From positions 1 to 64,000 of the forward strand of contig JAGHIE010000012.1 in assembly GCA_017887325.1 (NCBI GenBank): 64,000 nt of DNA, written 5' to 3'. Below, piece after piece: positions 40,400 to 49,566 of the stretch (the first letter of the stretch is position 1; every line of letters starts with the position of its first letter). The notes below the pieces were generated by a model, which ran no database searches, was not told where the DNA came from, and saw only the letters and a program-made list of their open reading frames with translations. This DNA comes from Oscillospiraceae bacterium. Its GTDB lineage: Bacteria > Bacillota > Clostridia > Oscillospirales > Ruminococcaceae. Made by a program: the position numbers and the translations under genes.

Positions 40400-40428
40400 G
40401 CAAAAAACCGGTTGAAAACCGGTTCATC
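40400..40428 (-). terminator. Riboswitch-controlled terminator
   Basis: Reverse strand AACCGG-TTTTC-AACCGG-TTTTTTGC. Confidence 0.85.
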
Positions 40429-40500
40429 TTATTATATAATAGAAAAGTTCACGACACATATATGCAAATAAAAGACTATTTTATACATTTAATGCAAATA

Positions 40501-40705
40501 GGCCGGTAGCTCTCCATCTCTACAAAAAGATGACAATTTCATGCTTATTAAACATGAAATCAGGATAATATTCTCGCTAAAACTTCTTAAAAATAAGAAC
40601 AAATATTTCCTTCGGCAAATTTCCCTTTCTCATAAACATCAAACGGCTAGCGAAACCTATTTTATGACACTCTTTAAATTTGCGACCTCTATCCGATTAC
40701 TCATT
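40501..40705 (-). promoter_or_regulatory. Lysine riboswitch aptamer (L-box)
   Basis: Reverse strand GATAGAGGTCGC...AAGAGTG...AAAGGGAAATTTGCCGAAGG...CATGAAATTGTCATC...GGAGAGCTACCGG; upstream of asd-dapA-dapB. Confidence 0.92.
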
Positions 40706-40713
40706 ATGCACTT

Positions 40714-40742
40714 ATAATATCATCTTATAAAGAGTATGTCAA
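40714..40742 (-). promoter_or_regulatory. Promoter of the lysine-riboswitch operon
   Basis: TTGACA (40737-40742), 17-nt spacer, TATTAT (40714-40719) on the reverse strand. Confidence 0.7.
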
Positions 40743-40862
40743 CCATTTTAAACATTTATTTTTTATACTTTAAAACAGTTATAGAAATTTTTTCACAAAG
40801 CTGTTATAATCTATATTATGTGTCTTTTATTATAAATGTTACTTATAAAGGAGTATAAACTT

Positions 40863-41891
40863 ATGAAAACTCATGATTTTTTCTATGAACTTCCAGAAGA
40901 ACTTATAGCACAAACTCCAATTGAACCAAGAGATCATTCTAGATTACTATACTGTAATAAAGAAACAGGCGAAGTTTGTGATAAACATTTTTACGATATT
41001 ATAGATTATTTAAATGAAGGTGACTTATTAGTAGTAAACAATTCTAGAGTTTTACCTGCTAGATTATACGGAAAAAAACTAGAAACAGGTTCTAATATGG
41101 AACTATTATTACTAGAACAAAAAGGCACTTTATTATGGGAAACTCTAGTTAAACCTGGTAAAAAAGCAAAAGTTGGTGCAAAATTTTCTTTTGGTGACGG
41201 ACTTTTGATAGGTGAAATTGTTGAAGTTAAAGATGATGGTAACAGACTAATTAAATTTGAATGTGAAGATAATTTTTTCACAACACTAGATAAGATAGGA
41301 CAAATGCCTTTACCACCATATATAACAGAAAAATTAGAAGATAAAGAAAGATATCAAACAGTATATTCTAAAGAAATAGGGTCTTCTGCTGCACCTACAG
41401 CTGGTTTACATTTTACAGACGAACTTATGCAAAAAATTAAAGATAAAGGTGTAAATATAGCAGAAGTTACACTACATGTTGGTTTAGGTACATTTAGACC
41501 AGTAAAGGCTGATGAAATAACAGAACATAAAATGCATTCAGAACATTATTTTATGTCACAAGAGACAGCTGATATGATAAACGAAACAAAAAAAAGAGGT
41601 AATAAAGTTATTGCTGTAGGTACAACTTCTTGCAGAACTTTAGAAAGCGTTGCAACATTTAATGATGGTCAAATAGTTGCAGGAGAAGGTTATACTGATA
41701 TCTTTATTTATCCAGGGTATAAATTCAAAGTATTAGATGGTTTAATCACTAATTTCCATTTACCAGAAAGTACATTAATTATGTTAGTTAGTGCTTTTTA
41801 TGGTTATGAAAATACAATGAAAGCATATAAATATGCTGTAGAAAATAAATACCGATTTTTCAGTTTTGGAGATGCAATGATATTAATATAG
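40863..41891 (+). CDS. queA: S-adenosylmethionine:tRNA ribosyltransferase-isomerase (start revised from 40836)
   Basis: [51 protein letters not shown]. Confidence 0.97.
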   Translation: MKTHDFFYELPEELIAQTPIEPRDHSRLLYCNKETGEVCDKHFYDIIDYLNEGDLLVVNNSRVLPARLYGKKLETGSNMELLLLEQKGTLLWETLVKPGKKAKVGAKFSFGDGLLIGEIVEVKDDGNRLIKFECEDNFFTTLDKIGQMPLPPYITEKLEDKERYQTVYSKEIGSSAAPTAGLHFTDELMQKIKDKGVNIAEVTLHVGLGTFRPVKADEITEHKMHSEHYFMSQETADMINETKKRGNKVIAVGTTSCRTLESVATFNDGQIVAGEGYTDIFIYPGYKFKVLDGLITNFHLPESTLIMLVSAFYGYENTMKAYKYAVENKYRFFSFGDAMILI

Positions 41892-41901
41892 GAGGTTTTT
41901 A

Positions 41902-43035
41902 ATGTATACTTTAATAAAAAAACAAGGAAAAGCAAGACGTGGTGAATTTAAAACAGTTCACGGTACTGTTCAATTACCAGCTTTTATGAATGTAGGTACA
42001 TCTGCTGCAATCAAAGGTGGTATATCTTCATATGACTTAAATGATGAATTAAAATGTCAAGTTGAATTGTGTAATACATATCACTTACATATAAGACCTG
42101 GTGATAAAGTTGTAAAAAAACTTGGTGGTTTACATAAATTTATGGGTTGGAATAAACCTATTTTAACAGATAGTGGAGGATTCCAAGTATTTTCATTAGC
42201 AAAACTTCGTACAATTAAAGAAGAAGGTGTGTATTTTAGTTCACATGTTGATGGTCGCAAAATTTTTATGGGACCTGAAGAAAGTATGCAAATCCAATCA
42301 AATTTAGGTTCAACAATTGCAATGGCTTTTGATGAATGTGTAGAAAACCCATCTACTTTGGAATATGCAACACAATCATGTGCTAGAACTGTTCGTTGGT
42401 TAAAAAGATGTAAAGAGGAAATGGATAGATTAAATAGCTTACCAGATACAATAAACCCACATCAAATGTTATTTGGTATAAATCAAGGTTGTACATTTGA
42501 TGATTTAAGAATTGCTCACATGAAAGAAATTGCAAAACTTGATTTAGATGGATACGCAATAGGCGGTTTAGCTGTTGGTGAACCAGCACACGAAATGTAT
42601 AGAATAATAGATTCAGTTGAACCATATATGCCAGCTGATAAACCTAGATACTTAATGGGTGTAGGTACTCCTTGTAACATAATAGAAGCTGTTAGTCGAG
42701 GAGTAGATTTATTTGACTGTGTAATGCCTAGCCGTAATGCAAGACATGGACATTTAAATACTTGGAGTGGTATTAGAAATATAATGAATGCAAAATACGA
42801 ATTAGATGATTCTCCTATTGACGAAGAATGTGATTGTCCTACTTGTAGAAAACATTCAAGAGCTTACTTACGCCACTTATTCAAATCACATGAATTGTTA
42901 GCTATGCGTTTAGCTGTTATGCATAACTTATATTTCTATAACACACTTATGGAAAAAATTAGAAAAGCTATTGAAGAAGATAAATTTGATGAGTTTAAAG
43001 AAAAATATGTACCTTTACTAGATAAAAGAATTTAA
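41902..43035 (+). CDS. tgt: tRNA-guanine transglycosylase
   Basis: NTYHLHIRPGD; ILTDSGGFQVFSL; YAIGGLAVGEP; CDCPTCRKHSRAYLRHL. Confidence 0.98.
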   Translation: MYTLIKKQGKARRGEFKTVHGTVQLPAFMNVGTSAAIKGGISSYDLNDELKCQVELCNTYHLHIRPGDKVVKKLGGLHKFMGWNKPILTDSGGFQVFSLAKLRTIKEEGVYFSSHVDGRKIFMGPEESMQIQSNLGSTIAMAFDECVENPSTLEYATQSCARTVRWLKRCKEEMDRLNSLPDTINPHQMLFGINQGCTFDDLRIAHMKEIAKLDLDGYAIGGLAVGEPAHEMYRIIDSVEPYMPADKPRYLMGVGTPCNIIEAVSRGVDLFDCVMPSRNARHGHLNTWSGIRNIMNAKYELDDSPIDEECDCPTCRKHSRAYLRHLFKSHELLAMRLAVMHNLYFYNTLMEKIRKAIEEDKFDEFKEKYVPLLDKRI

Positions 43036-43058
43036 TTTATGAAAAAGGATTTTTTACT

Positions 43059-43616
43059 ATGAGCTTTTTTGACATTATTTTAATAGGCATAAGTCTTGCT
43101 ATGGACGCTGTATGTGTTTCTGTTTCAAACGGAATTAGTATGAAAGGAAATAAAATAAAGTTAGCAACTATAACATCTATCACATTTGGTATTTTTCAAG
43201 GAATTATGCCACTAATTGGTTTTTTTGCAGGTAGTTTATTTATAGATGCTTTCTCTAAATATAGTGTATATATTGTAGCTATAATCTTTTTAATACTTGG
43301 AGTTAAAATGATTTATGATGGTTTTAATGAAAAAGATGAAGATGAAACAATTACCAAAATAAGCTTTGGTATATTGATGATACAAGGTATAGCAACAAGT
43401 ATAGATGCTTTGGCTGTTGGCGTAGGATTTTGTGCTATTAAAGTTAACATTGTTACCTGCAGTTTAATAATTTGTTTTACTACTATTGTAATGACATTTA
43501 TAGCATTCCTATTAGGAAAAAAAATAAGAAAAGTTTTAAATAATAATGCTGAAATTTTTGCAGGAATACTCTTATTACTTATAGCTTTAAAAACATTAAT
43601 ATTTAATTTTATATAA
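43059..43616 (+). CDS. mntP: Manganese efflux pump MntP family
   Basis: ILIGISLAMDAVCVSVSNGI; QGIATSIDALAVGVGF. Confidence 0.9.
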   Translation: MSFFDIILIGISLAMDAVCVSVSNGISMKGNKIKLATITSITFGIFQGIMPLIGFFAGSLFIDAFSKYSVYIVAIIFLILGVKMIYDGFNEKDEDETITKISFGILMIQGIATSIDALAVGVGFCAIKVNIVTCSLIICFTTIVMTFIAFLLGKKIRKVLNNNAEIFAGILLLLIALKTLIFNFI

Positions 43617-43652
43617 AAAAAAACAACGCAATTACTTGCGTTGTTTTTTTAT
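43615..43652. terminator. Bidirectional terminator
   Basis: aaaaaaaacaacgcaattacttgcgttgttttttt. Confidence 0.8.
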
Positions 43653-44425
43653 TTATCCTTTTAAAAAAGCATGTAAATCTGACATATTATTATAATACAT
43701 ATCGTTAACCATAGTATTGTTTTCAAACTTCACATTATTAGTGTCATAATTTTTACTTGTAGGAATTTTCAACACAACTTCTGTGCCTTGTTGAAAGTTA
43801 GACTCTATACAAATTTCACCATTTAAAGCCTTGACTATCTCATTAACAATATATAAACCTATACCTGCTGAAGACTTAGAATAAGATTCGTTTGTAACTT
43901 TTTCTAACATCTCTGCTGTCATTCCAGTTCCATTATCTTTGACTGATATAATACATTTATCATCTTCTTCATCAACTGTAATATATATATTTCCATCTTC
44001 TTTTATTGCTTTTAGAGAGTTATTTATTAAATTAAAAATAACTGCTGACAGCCATTGTAAATCAATATTTATAAAAACTAATTTATCAATTTTACTTTGA
44101 AAGAAAATAATTTTTTTATCTAAAATTTTATTAGATATATCAACAATTTGCCTTAATTCTTTTTGAACACAAATGATACTTTTTTTTGAATTGTTTATTT
44201 GATTATTTTTTATCTTTATATATAAATCCATATTACTGGTATTTTTTATCATATTGTAACAATTAGATGATAATGTTTGAAATATTTCATCTAGTTGCTC
44301 TTTTTCATTTTCACCTAAATATTCTCTAATATATTCTATTCCATTATACAGAGAAAAAACATTTTGATTGTATACTTTTAAAAATTCTAATAAAGTGTTA
44401 TTTTCACAAAGTTCTATTTTTTCAT
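43653..44425 (-). CDS. Histidine kinase-like ATPase with apparent frameshift at an A6 run after the start codon
   Basis: HATPase VIFNLINNSLKAIKEDGNIYITV...KDNGTG...AGIGLYIVNEIV; reading frame stays open to 44422; AAGGA-ATG at 44425 is out of frame by one A. Confidence 0.7.
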
Positions 44426-44688
44426 GTTAAAGTCCTTTTTTATAAAATTATTCTATAAATAACACTACTATTATATGTTTTTTAAGTTAAAAAGTAAATA
44501 GAAAAATAATTCCATTTTTTAAGTATTAAAATTATACAATTTATACAACATTAATTAAAACGCATATTGTTTACATTAATTTTATAATTATTTTCATAAA
44601 AATATAGTTAAATTTTTATCAAAGTCTTGTATTATTTTTAAAATTGGTATAAAATATAATAGTAAAAAAATATTGGAGGTTTTCAATT

Positions 44689-45708
44689 ATGGCAGTTAAA
44701 GTAGCTATTAACGGTTTTGGCCGTATTGGTCGTCTAGCTTTTAGACAAATGTTTGGCGCAGAAGGATATGAAGTTGTTGCAATCAACGACTTAACAGCTC
44801 CTAAAATGCTTGCACATTTATTAAAATACGATTCAGCACAAGGCAGATATGCTCTAGCTGATAAAGTAGAAGCTAAAGAATCTTCTATCGTAGTAGACGG
44901 CAAAGAAATCAAAATTTACTCAGAAGCTGATGCTTCTAAATTAACTTGGGGTGAAGTAGACGTAGAAGTTGTATTAGAATGTACAGGTTTCTACTGCTCT
45001 AAAGCTAAATCTCAAGCTCACATCGATGCAGGTGCTAAAAAAGTTGTTATTTCTGCTCCAGCAGGTAACGATCTAAAAACAATCGTTTACAGCGTAAACG
45101 AAGGTACATTAACAGCTGAAGATACAATCATTTCTGCTGCTTCTTGTACAACAAACTGCTTAGCTCCTATGGCTAACGCTTTAAACAAATATGCACCAAT
45201 CAAATCTGGTATCATGTCAACAATCCATGCTTACACAGGTGACCAAATGATCTTAGACGGTCCTCACAGAAAAGGTGACTTAAGAAGAGCTAGAGCTGGC
45301 GCTGTAAACATCGTTCCTAACTCAACAGGTGCTGCTAAAGCTATCGGTTTAGTTATTCCAGAATTAAACGGTAAATTAATCGGTTCTGCACAACGTGTTC
45401 CAGTTCCAACAGGTTCTACAACAATCTTAGTTGCAGTTGTTGAAGGTAAAGACGTAACAGTTGAAGGTATCAATGCTGCAATGAAAGCTGCTGCTTCTGA
45501 TTCTTTCGGTTACACAGAAGAAGAATTAGTATCTTCTGATATCGTTGGTATCACATATGGTTCATTATTTGATGCTACTCAAACAATGGTATCTAAAGTT
45601 GCTGATGATTTATACGAAGTACAAGTTGTTGCTTGGTATGACAATGAAAACTCTTACACAAGCCAAATGGTTCGTACAATCAAACACTTTGCTGAATTAT
45701 CAAAATAA
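44689..45708 (+). CDS. gap: Glyceraldehyde-3-phosphate dehydrogenase, type I
   Basis: [30 protein letters not shown]. Confidence 0.98.
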   Translation: MAVKVAINGFGRIGRLAFRQMFGAEGYEVVAINDLTAPKMLAHLLKYDSAQGRYALADKVEAKESSIVVDGKEIKIYSEADASKLTWGEVDVEVVLECTGFYCSKAKSQAHIDAGAKKVVISAPAGNDLKTIVYSVNEGTLTAEDTIISAASCTTNCLAPMANALNKYAPIKSGIMSTIHAYTGDQMILDGPHRKGDLRRARAGAVNIVPNSTGAAKAIGLVIPELNGKLIGSAQRVPVPTGSTTILVAVVEGKDVTVEGINAAMKAAASDSFGYTEEELVSSDIVGITYGSLFDATQTMVSKVADDLYEVQVVAWYDNENSYTSQMVRTIKHFAELSK

Positions 45709-45729
45709 TTTAATTTAAAGTGAATATTT

Positions 45730-45762
45730 AAAGAGCACTCAATTAAGAGTGCTCTTTTTATT
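45730..45762. terminator. Bidirectional terminator
   Basis: aaagagcactcaattaagagtgctctttttatt. Confidence 0.75.
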
Positions 45763-45765
45763 TTA

Positions 45766-46527
45766 TTATTTATTATTTTGTTTCTTTTTACCATACCCTT
45801 TTGAACTACTTTGTTGGTTTTTATGTTCAGAATTATTTCCACCTTTATTATTTTGATTATTACTAATCACTTCTTCATTCGATGATAGCATATCAATTTT
45901 TTCATTAATTTCTTTCATTGAAAGATTTTTAATTTCATCAACTGTAATTTGTGGGTTTAATTCTAGCAATTGAAGATACGCCTTATACTTTCCATAAGAT
46001 AATCCCAATTCATTTGCTTTTTCTATTTCTTCAATGTTTCCATTTTCACAAGATATATTATTCCTATTTGGAATACATTCTTCTATATTACCCAATATCT
46101 CGCTATTTTTTTCCTGGTTTTCACCAACGATAGTAATTGATACATCTTCACTTTTAATACTATTTTCTGAAAAAATAATATTAATTGCATCACTGTAGTT
46201 CAGATTAACTATATCTAAAGATTTAGCCAATTGTTTATCATTATACTCATTTACTCCTACAACTTTATCAAATCTATTAATTAAAAGTTCTATAGAAGAC
46301 TCTGAATCAATACTTATTGCATAAACAGGAGTAAAGTAGAAGTAAGAACTACCTAATATAATAAAACATATCACTATAGCAAACGCTAACTGTCTATTTA
46401 TTTGGTAAAATATTTTCTTTGACTTATTTTTTTCTTTTAAAATATTATTATAAGTTTTATTTTTCAATTCTTCTGTAGCTTTTATTTCATTAAAAGCATT
46501 TTTTATTTTACCATTCATAGTCCTCAC
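45766..46527 (-). CDS. Putative anti-sigma factor (membrane protein co-encoded with ECF sigma factor)
   Basis: Short cytosolic N-terminus, one TM, extracellular domain PVYAISIDSESSIELLINRFDKVVGV; overlaps the sigma gene. Confidence 0.7.
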   Translation of the reverse strand: MRTMNGKIKNAFNEIKATEELKNKTYNNILKEKNKSKKIFYQINRQLAFAIVICFIILGSSYFYFTPVYAISIDSESSIELLINRFDKVVGVNEYNDKQLAKSLDIVNLNYSDAINIIFSENSIKSEDVSITIVGENQEKNSEILGNIEECIPNRNNISCENGNIEEIEKANELGLSYGKYKAYLQLLELNPQITVDEIKNLSMKEINEKIDMLSSNEEVISNNQNNKGGNNSEHKNQQSSSKGYGKKKQNNK

Positions 46528-46999
46528 CTCCTATTTTTTCTTTTAAAATCTTTTTAGCTCGTGTAAGTAGAGTATAAACTGTATTTACATTTTTATTTAA
46601 TATTTTACTTATTTCAGATGCTTGGTATCCTTCATAATAATATAAATATACAACATTTTTATATTTTTCAGGTAATGATAACACAGCTTCTAAAACAAAT
46701 TTATTATCTAATGACAAATCTTCTCCACTTTCTTTTTCTAAATAAGTTTCTATTGATATTGTTTTACTTCTAAAAAAACTTTTTAAATAATCTTTACAAG
46801 CATTTATTGTAACTCTAATTATCCAAGCTTTTTCATGATTTTTATTTTCGAATTTTATATCATTTTGCAGATATTTAATAAATACATTTTGAAAAATATC
46901 TTCTGTATCAGTTTCATTTTTTAAATGAACCATGCAAAGTCTTTTTACCATATCTGAATATAATTCTATAGCTTGGGCTAATTCTTTTTCACTTCGCAC
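46508..46999 (-). CDS. ECF-family RNA polymerase sigma factor
   Basis: Region 2 NETDTEDIFQNVFIKYL; region 4 LPEKYKNVVYLYYYEGYQASEISKILNKNVNTVYTLLTRAK. Confidence 0.93.
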   Translation of the reverse strand: MRSEKELAQAIELYSDMVKRLCMVHLKNETDTEDIFQNVFIKYLQNDIKFENKNHEKAWIIRVTINACKDYLKSFFRSKTISIETYLEKESGEDLSLDNKFVLEAVLSLPEKYKNVVYLYYYEGYQASEISKILNKNVNTVYTLLTRAKKILKEKIGGEDYEW

Positions 47000-47022
47000 A
47001 ATTCATCACCTCTAATCAATAA

Positions 47023-47550
47023 TTACCTATTCTTTCCTTTGCCTCTATTATCACATATTCCATCGCTATTGTCATCTACAAAATTAGTACCTTTGTTTTG
47101 TCCTTGTCCGTTTCGAAGTCCTGTGCCTTTGTTATCGCAAATTCCGTCGCCGTTTTCATCTACAAAATTTACTCCTTTATTTTGTCCTTGTCCGTTTCCA
47201 AGTCCTGTACCTTTGTTATCGCAAATTCCGTCGCCGTTTTCATCTACAAAATTTACTCCTTTATTTTGTCCTTGTCCATTTCCAAGTCCCGTACCTTTGT
47301 TATCGCAAACTCCGTCACCGTCTTCGTCTATAAAATTTGTTCCTTTGTTTTGTCCTTGTCCATTTCCAAGTCCTGTACCTTTGTTATCACAAATTCCGTC
47401 GTCATTGTCATCTACAAAATTAGTACCAATTGTTTGATTTTGCCCTCTAGAAGTTTTTCCTTTTGACATAGCATTAACTGACACTATTGCAGATGTAGCT
47501 AAAACTCCTATTAAAATAACTGTAAAAATTTTTTTCATATTAATTACCAC
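47023..47550 (-). CDS. Secreted repeat protein with five NFVDxNxDGxCDN units
   Basis: Signal peptide; 28-aa repeats GTNFVDENGDGICDNKGTGLGNGQGQNK. Confidence 0.8.
   Translation of the reverse strand: MVINMKKIFTVILIGVLATSAIVSVNAMSKGKTSRGQNQTIGTNFVDDNDDGICDNKGTGLGNGQGQNKGTNFIDEDGDGVCDNKGTGLGNGQGQNKGVNFVDENGDGICDNKGTGLGNGQGQNKGVNFVDENGDGICDNKGTGLRNGQGQNKGTNFVDDNSDGICDNRGKGKNR
47030..47437 (-). repeat. 84-bp coding tandem repeat, about 5 imperfect copies
   Basis: Recurring ccattt/cgttt-ccaagtcctgtacctttgttatcgcaaattccgtc... units in register with the 28-aa protein repeat. Confidence 0.9.
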
Positions 47551-47673
47551 CTTTCTTTAAGTCTTCTTATCGACTTCATATATAATACGATTGAAAAATA
47601 ACTTTTCATTCAAAAATAAAAAATATTTTAAAATAAAAATGCAAGTACAAAATTATTTGTACTTGCATTTTTA

Positions 47674-49566
47674 TTATGCACTAGTTTTTTCAAACTGGCT
47701 GTTATATAGATTATAATAAAATCCTTGTTGTTCCATTAATTCATTATGATTACCTTGCTCTATAATATTACCATCTTTCATAACTAAAATTAAATCAGCA
47801 TTTTTTATAGTAGATAATCTATGAGCAATAATAAAACTTGTTCTACCTTTCATTAAGTTATCCATTGCTTCTTGAATTTTAATTTCTGTTCTTGTGTCTA
47901 CTGAACTTGTAGCTTCATCTAAAATCAAAATTTTAGGATCTGCCAAAATTGCTCTAGCTATTGTTAATAATTGTTTTTGTCCTTGTGATATATTTGTAGC
48001 TTCTTCATTTAGTTCCATATTGTATCCATCTGGTAACGCTTTTACAAAGCTATGAACTTTGGCAGCTTTTGATGCTTGTATAATTTCTTCATCAGTTGCA
48101 TCTAGTTTTCCATACTTAATATTGTCTTTAATTGTTCCGTTAAACAACCAAGTGTCTTGTAAAACCATACCAAAAGCTTCCCTTAACTGACTTCTATCAA
48201 AGTCTTTTACATTATATCCGTCAACTAAAATTTCACCACTTGTTACATCATAAAAACGCATTAACAATTTTATCATAGTAGTTTTTCCAGCACCAGTTGG
48301 TCCAACAATAGCAATCTTTTGACCTTGTTTTACTTTAGCACTAAAATCTTTAATTATTATTTTATCATAATTATAACCAAATGAAACATTTTTAAATTCA
48401 ACATTACCTATAATATCATTTGAAGTTGCAGGAGAATAAGTTTCTTTTCCATTGATAATTTCTTTTTTAACTTTTGGATTTCTAGCTTTTTGTTCTTCTT
48501 CTTCCTCAGCTAAAAATTCAAATACTCTTTCAGCTGCTGCTGCAGTTGATTGTAACATATTAGCTACTTGTGCTACTTGAGCAATAGGTTGATTAAATTG
48601 TCTTACATATTGAATAAATGATTGGATATCCCCTACTTTTATAGTACCATTTATTGCTAAATAACCACCAACAATAGCAACCATAACATATCCTAAATTA
48701 CCTACAAAGTTCATAATAGGCATCATCATACCTGATAAAAATTGAGATTTCCAAGCACAACTATATAACTTTTCATTACATTCATTAAAATCATCGATAA
48801 CTTGATTTTCATTATTAAAAGCTTTAACAATATTGTGACCACTATAAACTTCTTCTACTTGACCATTAACTTCCCCTAAAAATTCTTGTTGTTGTTTAAA
48901 GAATTTTTGAGATTTTTTTACAGTTAAAGAAATTAAAATCATTGATAATGGTAAAATCAAAAGAGTAATTATAGCCATTATCCAGCTTATAGAAAACATC
49001 ATTATTAATACACCTATTACTGTAGTAATAGCAGTAATAACTTGTGTCATACTTTGGTTTAAACTTTGGCTTAAAGTATCAATATCATTTGTAACTCTTG
49101 ATAAAATTTCACCATAAGGTCTGCCATCAAAATATTTCATTGGCATTTTAGATATTTTTTCTGATATTTGTTTACGCATATTATATGCTACTTTTTGAGT
49201 TATATTTGTTGTTATTATACCTTGTATAAATGAGAAAACTGCACTTATAACATACAAAGTTAATAAAAACAATAATATACCTGCTATTTTATCAAAATCT
49301 ATACCACTACCTGCTCCAGTAACTTTCGACATAAGTCCTTCAAAAATTTCTGTTGTAGCATTACCTAATATTTTAGGTCCAACTATTGAAAAAGTGGCAC
49401 TGCCTATTGCAAAAACTACAACTATTAAGAAACCTATCCAATATTTGCTTAAATATTTTATAAGTTTACTCATAGTACCTTTAAAGTTTTTGGCTTTTTC
49501 ACCAACCATATTAGGTCCGTGACCCATAGGACCTCTTGGTCCTCCTTTAAATCCTTTTTTACTCAT
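47674..49566 (-). CDS. ABC transporter, fused permease/ATPase
   Basis: TMD plus NBD: VGPTGAGKTTMIKLL, ISQGQKQLLTIARAILADPKILILDEATSSVD. Confidence 0.95.
   Translation of the reverse strand: MSKKGFKGGPRGPMGHGPNMVGEKAKNFKGTMSKLIKYLSKYWIGFLIVVVFAIGSATFSIVGPKILGNATTEIFEGLMSKVTGAGSGIDFDKIAGILLFLLTLYVISAVFSFIQGIITTNITQKVAYNMRKQISEKISKMPMKYFDGRPYGEILSRVTNDIDTLSQSLNQSMTQVITAITTVIGVLIMMFSISWIMAIITLLILPLSMILISLTVKKSQKFFKQQQEFLGEVNGQVEEVYSGHNIVKAFNNENQVIDDFNECNEKLYSCAWKSQFLSGMMMPIMNFVGNLGYVMVAIVGGYLAINGTIKVGDIQSFIQYVRQFNQPIAQVAQVANMLQSTAAAAERVFEFLAEEEEEQKARNPKVKKEIINGKETYSPATSNDIIGNVEFKNVSFGYNYDKIIIKDFSAKVKQGQKIAIVGPTGAGKTTMIKLLMRFYDVTSGEILVDGYNVKDFDRSQLREAFGMVLQDTWLFNGTIKDNIKYGKLDATDEEIIQASKAAKVHSFVKALPDGYNMELNEEATNISQGQKQLLTIARAILADPKILILDEATSSVDTRTEIKIQEAMDNLMKGRTSFIIAHRLSTIKNADLILVMKDGNIIEQGNHNELMEQQGFYYNLYNSQFEKTSA

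Noticed and set aside
47030-47437. CRISPR array or type III antitoxin repeats
   Set aside because: Repeats are contiguous, in frame, 84 bp, without variable spacers, and clearly encode a protein repeat.
47039-47466. Two overlapping plus-strand ORFs (132 aa and 122 aa) with repetitive sequence
   Set aside because: Antisense readings of the 84-bp coding repeat. The minus-strand frame has the signal peptide, RBS and coherent D/N-rich repeats.
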